From contig CAMLLU010000119.1 in assembly GCA_946480925.1 (NCBI GenBank), positions 1-8,560 on the forward strand: a DNA stretch of 8,560 nucleotides, written 5' to 3'. This DNA is from an uncultured Rivibacter sp. Its GTDB lineage: Bacteria > Pseudomonadota > Gammaproteobacteria > Burkholderiales > Burkholderiaceae. Shown in pieces: positions 6,280 through 8,560 of the stretch. Numbering within the stretch: position 1 is the stretch's first letter; the number at the start of each line of letters is the position of its first letter. The notes beneath the pieces were generated by a model, which worked only from the letters and a program-made list of their open reading frames with translations, searched no databases and had not been told where the DNA came from. The position numbers were made by a program, and so were the translations under genes.

Positions 6280-6372
6280 CTGCACACTCCTGTCGCTGCG
6301 CTTGGTGGAGTCGCCGAACTGCGAAGCCTACGAGCGGGCGCATCACCCCACAAGCGCAGGCCTTTAGTCATT

Positions 6373-6392
6373 CCGTCGCCGTTCGGCGTCGG
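6373..6392. repeat. Hairpin in the divergent intergenic region
   Basis: CCGTCGCC and GGCGTCGG flank a GTTC tetraloop, giving an 8-bp stem with a single T-T mismatch. It lies in the 204-nt gap between the divergent lipoprotein and DUF2845 genes. There is no T-run on either strand, so a terminator role is unlikely; it could be part of a 5' leader. Confidence 0.25.
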
Positions 6393-6411
6393 GCCTTCGG
6401 GCTGCCATGGG

Positions 6412-6439
6412 TTGTGCACCGGCGGCGGCTGCGGAGAAT
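6412..6439 (+). promoter_or_regulatory. Weak sigma70-like promoter candidate for the DUF2845 gene
   Basis: TTGTGC (6412-6417) and GAGAAT (6434-6439) are separated by 16 nt and match the -35 and -10 consensus only partly. The expected start would be near 6446, just before the 11-nt repeat. This is the best candidate I can see in the gap, but it is weak. Confidence 0.2.
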
Positions 6440-6449
6440 CCGCGCTAGC

Positions 6450-6469
6450 GCACACCGGAAGCACACCGG
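6450..6469 (+). repeat. 11-nt-period direct repeat upstream of the DUF2845 gene
   Basis: GCACACCGG occurs at 6450-6458 and 6461-6469, an exact direct repeat with an 11-nt period, ending 14 nt before the start codon. It may be a regulator binding site or a small slippage duplication. The sequence is unrelated to the GTAAG repeat at 8-26. Confidence 0.4.
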
Positions 6470-6483
6470 GATTGGGGAACGCC

Positions 6484-6837
6484 ATGAGGTACCAACTGCT
6501 GTTTCGAGGGGCCTGCGCCGTGGCCGTGCTGGCCGCCTGGCCCTTGGCCGCCCAGGCCGAATCGCTGCGGTGCAACGGGCATTCCGCGCAGGTGGGCGAC
6601 TCGCGGCTTTCGGTGCTCTACAAGTGCGGTGAGCCGATGTTGAAGGACTCCTACTGCGCGCCGGTGTACTACTCGCAGACGCTGCAGCCGGTGCCGCCCC
6701 AGGTGGCCGGCCTGGCGGTGCCCTGCCAGCCGGTGGATGAATGGCTCTACGATCGCGGCCCCGGCAACCTGATGGTCACGGTGCGCTTTCGCGGCGGCGT
6801 GGTGCAGGCCATCGAGTACGGGCGCGTGCCGCAGTAG
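6484..6837 (+). CDS. Small exported DUF2845 family protein
   Basis: The product is a 117-residue protein with a clear signal peptide (residues 1-25, ending AQA|E). It starts at ATG 6484 after GGGGAA (6474-6479). The mature chain of about 92 residues begins ESLRCNG, continues with a VGDS turn, and has the YKCGEP motif (47-51), the hallmark I recall for DUF2845. A conserved-looking WLYDRGPGNLMVTVRFRGGVVQAIEYG stretch closes the chain as probable beta strands. Four cysteines remain after export (30, 48, 58, 81), enough for two disulfides in the periplasm. No enzymatic residues are recognisable and the family has no known function. The gene is divergent from the lipoprotein gene and lies 146 nt before gshA in the same direction, so it may be monocistronic or a leader gene to gshA. 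Confidence 0.82.
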   Translation: MRYQLLFRGACAVAVLAAWPLAAQAESLRCNGHSAQVGDSRLSVLYKCGEPMLKDSYCAPVYYSQTLQPVPPQVAGLAVPCQPVDEWLYDRGPGNLMVTVRFRGGVVQAIEYGRVPQ

Positions 6838-6897
6838 CCGTCAACAGGCCCTGGCCCCGGCGCGTAGGGGGCGAGGATTGTGCCAACGAGCCACCCG

Positions 6898-6915
6898 CCC
6901 TGCCATGCCGCAGGG
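6898..6915 (+). terminator. Hairpin between the DUF2845 gene and gshA
   Basis: CCCTGC (6898-6903) and GCAGGG (6910-6915) form a perfect 6-bp stem with a CATGCC loop in the 146-nt gap. A second short stem, GCCCC/GGGGC (6854-6858, 6868-6872), lies just before it. Neither has a T-run. They could be a weak terminator pair or structure in the gshA leader. Confidence 0.25.
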
Positions 6916-6983
6916 GCAATGCGTCTGCGGCGATGATGGCGGCCCTCGTGACCGCACCCCACAACCGAACCGGAGACCTTCGC

Positions 6984-8501
6984 GTGAGCAGCTTGCACGA
7001 CCGACTGCGGGCCTTGTCGCCCGCGGCCCTGAAGGGCATGCGGCGCGGCATCGAAAAAGAGAGCCTGCGCGCGCTGCCCAGCGGCGAGCTGGCACTCACA
7101 CCGCACTCCGCCGCACTGGGCTCGGCACTGGCCAACGAGCACATCACCACCGACTTCAGCGAGTCGCAGCTCGAGCTCATCACCGGCGTGCATGCGGACG
7201 TCGAGGAATGCCTGGCCGAGCTCACGCAGATCCACCAGTTCGTCTACCCCGCCATCGGCGAAGAGCTGCTGTGGGTGGGCAGCATGCCGTGCGGGCTGCC
7301 GGCCGACGAGACCATTCCGATCGGGCGCTATGGCTCGTCGAACATCGGCCGCGCCAAGAGCGTCTACCGCATGGGGCTGGGCCACCGCTACGGCCGGCGC
7401 ATGCAGACGATCTCGGGCATCCACTACAACTGGTCGCTGCCCGGCCTGAGCAGCGACGACTACTTCGCGCTGATCCGCAACTTCCGCCGCCATTCGTTCC
7501 TGCTGCTGTATCTCTTCGGCGCCTCGCCGGCCTTGTGCTCGAGCTTCGTGGCCGGCCGTGAGCACCTGCTGCAGGTGCTCAAGGGGCACACGCTGCACAT
7601 GCCGCACGGCACCTCGCTGCGCATGGGGCGGCTGGGCTACCAGAGCGACGCCCAGGCCACGCTGGCGGTGAGCTACAACAGCCTCGAAAGCTACGGCGCC
7701 TCGCTGCAGGACGCCTTGACGCGGCCCTACCCGGCGTATGAAGCGCTGGGCATCCTGAACCCGGGCGGCGAATACAACCAGCTCGCCACCACGCTGCTGC
7801 AGATCGAGAACGAGTTCTACGGGACCATCAGGCCCAAGCGCGTGATCCGCCGTGGCGAGCGCCCGCTGCATGCGCTGCGCGAGCGCGGCGTCGAATACGT
7901 CGAGGTGCGTTGCATGGACCTCGACCCCTTCATGCCGGTGGGCATCGCGGCGCAGACCATGCGCTTTCTCGACGTGTTCCTGCTGCACTGCCTTTTGGCC
8001 GACAGCCCGCCCGATACGCAGCAGGAGATCGCCGCGTTGGGGCGCAACCAGCACCGTACGGCAGAGCGCGGTCGCGAGCCGGGGCTCCTGCTGCTGCGCG
8101 GGGCCGGCGAGGTGCCACTGGTGGAGTGGGGCGCCGAGGTGGTGGCGCAATGCGAGGCCATCGCCGCGGCGCTGGATGCCGTGCACGGCGGGCGAGCCTA
8201 CCTCGACGCGGTGGAGGCCGCTGCCGCGGGCCTGCGCGAACCCGAAAGCCTGCCGTCCGCCCGCGTGCTGGCGGCCATGCGCAGCGAACACGACAGCTCG
8301 TACATCGGCTTCGTCAGGGCCCAGTCGGCGCTGACCCGCCAGCACCTGATGGAGCTGCCGCTCGATGCCCAGGTACGCCAGCGCTTCGAGCGCCTGGCCG
8401 TCGAGTCGATCGACGAACAGCGGCAGTGCGAAGCGGCCGACACCGTGCCGTTCGAAACCTACCGGCAGCAATACCTCGCTGCGCAACGGCTGTTCGTCTA
8501 G
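6984..8501 (+). CDS. gshA: Glutamate-cysteine ligase, E. coli (class I) type
   Basis: This cytosolic enzyme joins L-glutamate and L-cysteine with ATP to give gamma-glutamylcysteine, the first and usually feedback-limited step of glutathione synthesis. Its 505 residues are close to the 518 of E. coli GshA. Recognisable landmarks are the N-terminal KGMRRGIEKESLR (17-29), ITTDFSESQLELIT, the SMPC segment, and IGRYGSSNIGRAKSVYRMGL followed shortly by GIHYNWS. YNSLESY, NEFYGTIRPKR and VEVRCMDLDPFMPVGI complete the active-site region. GTG 6984 is chosen as the start because GGAG lies 8 nt upstream and the protein then aligns with the E. coli N-terminus. In-frame ATG codons at 6933 and 6936 would add about 16-17 unconserved residues without a good Shine-Dalgarno. 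The gene appears intact. The glutathione synthetase gene (gshB) is not in the window. Family assignment is very secure. Confidence 0.95.
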   Translation: MSSLHDRLRALSPAALKGMRRGIEKESLRALPSGELALTPHSAALGSALANEHITTDFSESQLELITGVHADVEECLAELTQIHQFVYPAIGEELLWVGSMPCGLPADETIPIGRYGSSNIGRAKSVYRMGLGHRYGRRMQTISGIHYNWSLPGLSSDDYFALIRNFRRHSFLLLYLFGASPALCSSFVAGREHLLQVLKGHTLHMPHGTSLRMGRLGYQSDAQATLAVSYNSLESYGASLQDALTRPYPAYEALGILNPGGEYNQLATTLLQIENEFYGTIRPKRVIRRGERPLHALRERGVEYVEVRCMDLDPFMPVGIAAQTMRFLDVFLLHCLLADSPPDTQQEIAALGRNQHRTAERGREPGLLLLRGAGEVPLVEWGAEVVAQCEAIAAALDAVHGGRAYLDAVEAAAAGLREPESLPSARVLAAMRSEHDSSYIGFVRAQSALTRQHLMELPLDAQVRQRFERLAVESIDEQRQCEAADTVPFETYRQQYLAAQRLFV

Positions 8502-8519
8502 GGCTCGGCCACGGTTTCG

Positions 8520-8560
8520 TCAGGCCTTCTTTACAACTTCGTCGCCGGCACGCCAGCTCG
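8520..8560 (-). CDS. Possible C-terminal tail of a convergent gene (partial)
   Basis: Reading the minus strand from the window edge gives an open frame ending at TGA (plus-strand 8520-8522) that encodes SWRAGDEVVKKA. The Lys-rich ending is protein-like, and a convergent neighbour 18 nt past gshA would explain the missing T-run terminator. With only 12 codons visible, chance is equally possible and the product cannot be named. Confidence 0.25.
   Translation of the reverse strand, partial: SWRAGDEVVKKA

Noticed and set aside
5092..6837. A 581-codon open frame on the plus strand
   Set aside because: Its first three quarters run antisense to the DJ-1 lipoprotein and give a His/Gly/Ala-rich, domain-free translation. 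Only the end, from 6484, is a real gene (DUF2845).
6747..8486. A 579-codon minus-strand frame opposite gshA
   Set aside because: It is an antisense shadow of a highly conserved enzyme gene, with no recognisable domain.

Overview
The window is GC-rich (roughly 65-70% by eye), gene-dense bacterial chromosome. It most resembles a betaproteobacterium of the Burkholderiales (Rubrivivax/Roseateles/Leptothrix-like). Supporting signs are strong G/C third-position bias, a MipA/OmpV barrel beside an OmpR-type two-component system, a PEP-CTERM protein with HAF repeats, and an E. coli-type GshA. This placement is an inference from gene content, not a database result. I see no tRNA or rRNA, no insertion sequence and no CRISPR array.

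Layout. (1) 1-3002, plus strand: a compact cluster of a MipA/OmpV outer-membrane barrel, an OmpR/PhoB-class response regulator and a membrane sensor histidine kinase. The last two overlap by 38 nt. An 11-bp-period direct repeat (GTAAG-N6-GTAAG) lies just upstream of the first gene and looks like an OmpR-family operator. (2) 3111-3551, plus: a small exported protein resembling the LprI/DUF1311 family. (3) 3552-3810: an intergenic stretch with two small dyads and a possible terminator. (4) 3811-5076, plus: an exported PEP-CTERM protein with three HAF repeats. A perfect 9-bp hairpin separates it from the convergent gene. (5) 5134-6279, minus: a lipoprotein carrying a GlxA-like DJ-1/PfpI domain plus an unassigned C-terminal domain. 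(6) 6484-6837, plus, divergent from (5): a small exported four-cysteine protein of DUF2845 type. (7) 6984-8501, plus: gshA, glutamate-cysteine ligase, the first step of glutathione synthesis. (8) The last 40 bases may hold the tail of a convergent minus-strand gene.

How the genes fit together. The only clear functional unit is the barrel/regulator/kinase cluster, probably an envelope-stress or cationic-compound sensing circuit. Most of the other genes also encode exported or envelope proteins but appear to be independent transcription units. gshA is the one clearly cytosolic housekeeping gene. I see no obvious wholly new system. The best leads are the operator-like repeat with its coupled MipA/TCS module, and the membrane-anchored DJ-1/GlxA lipoprotein.
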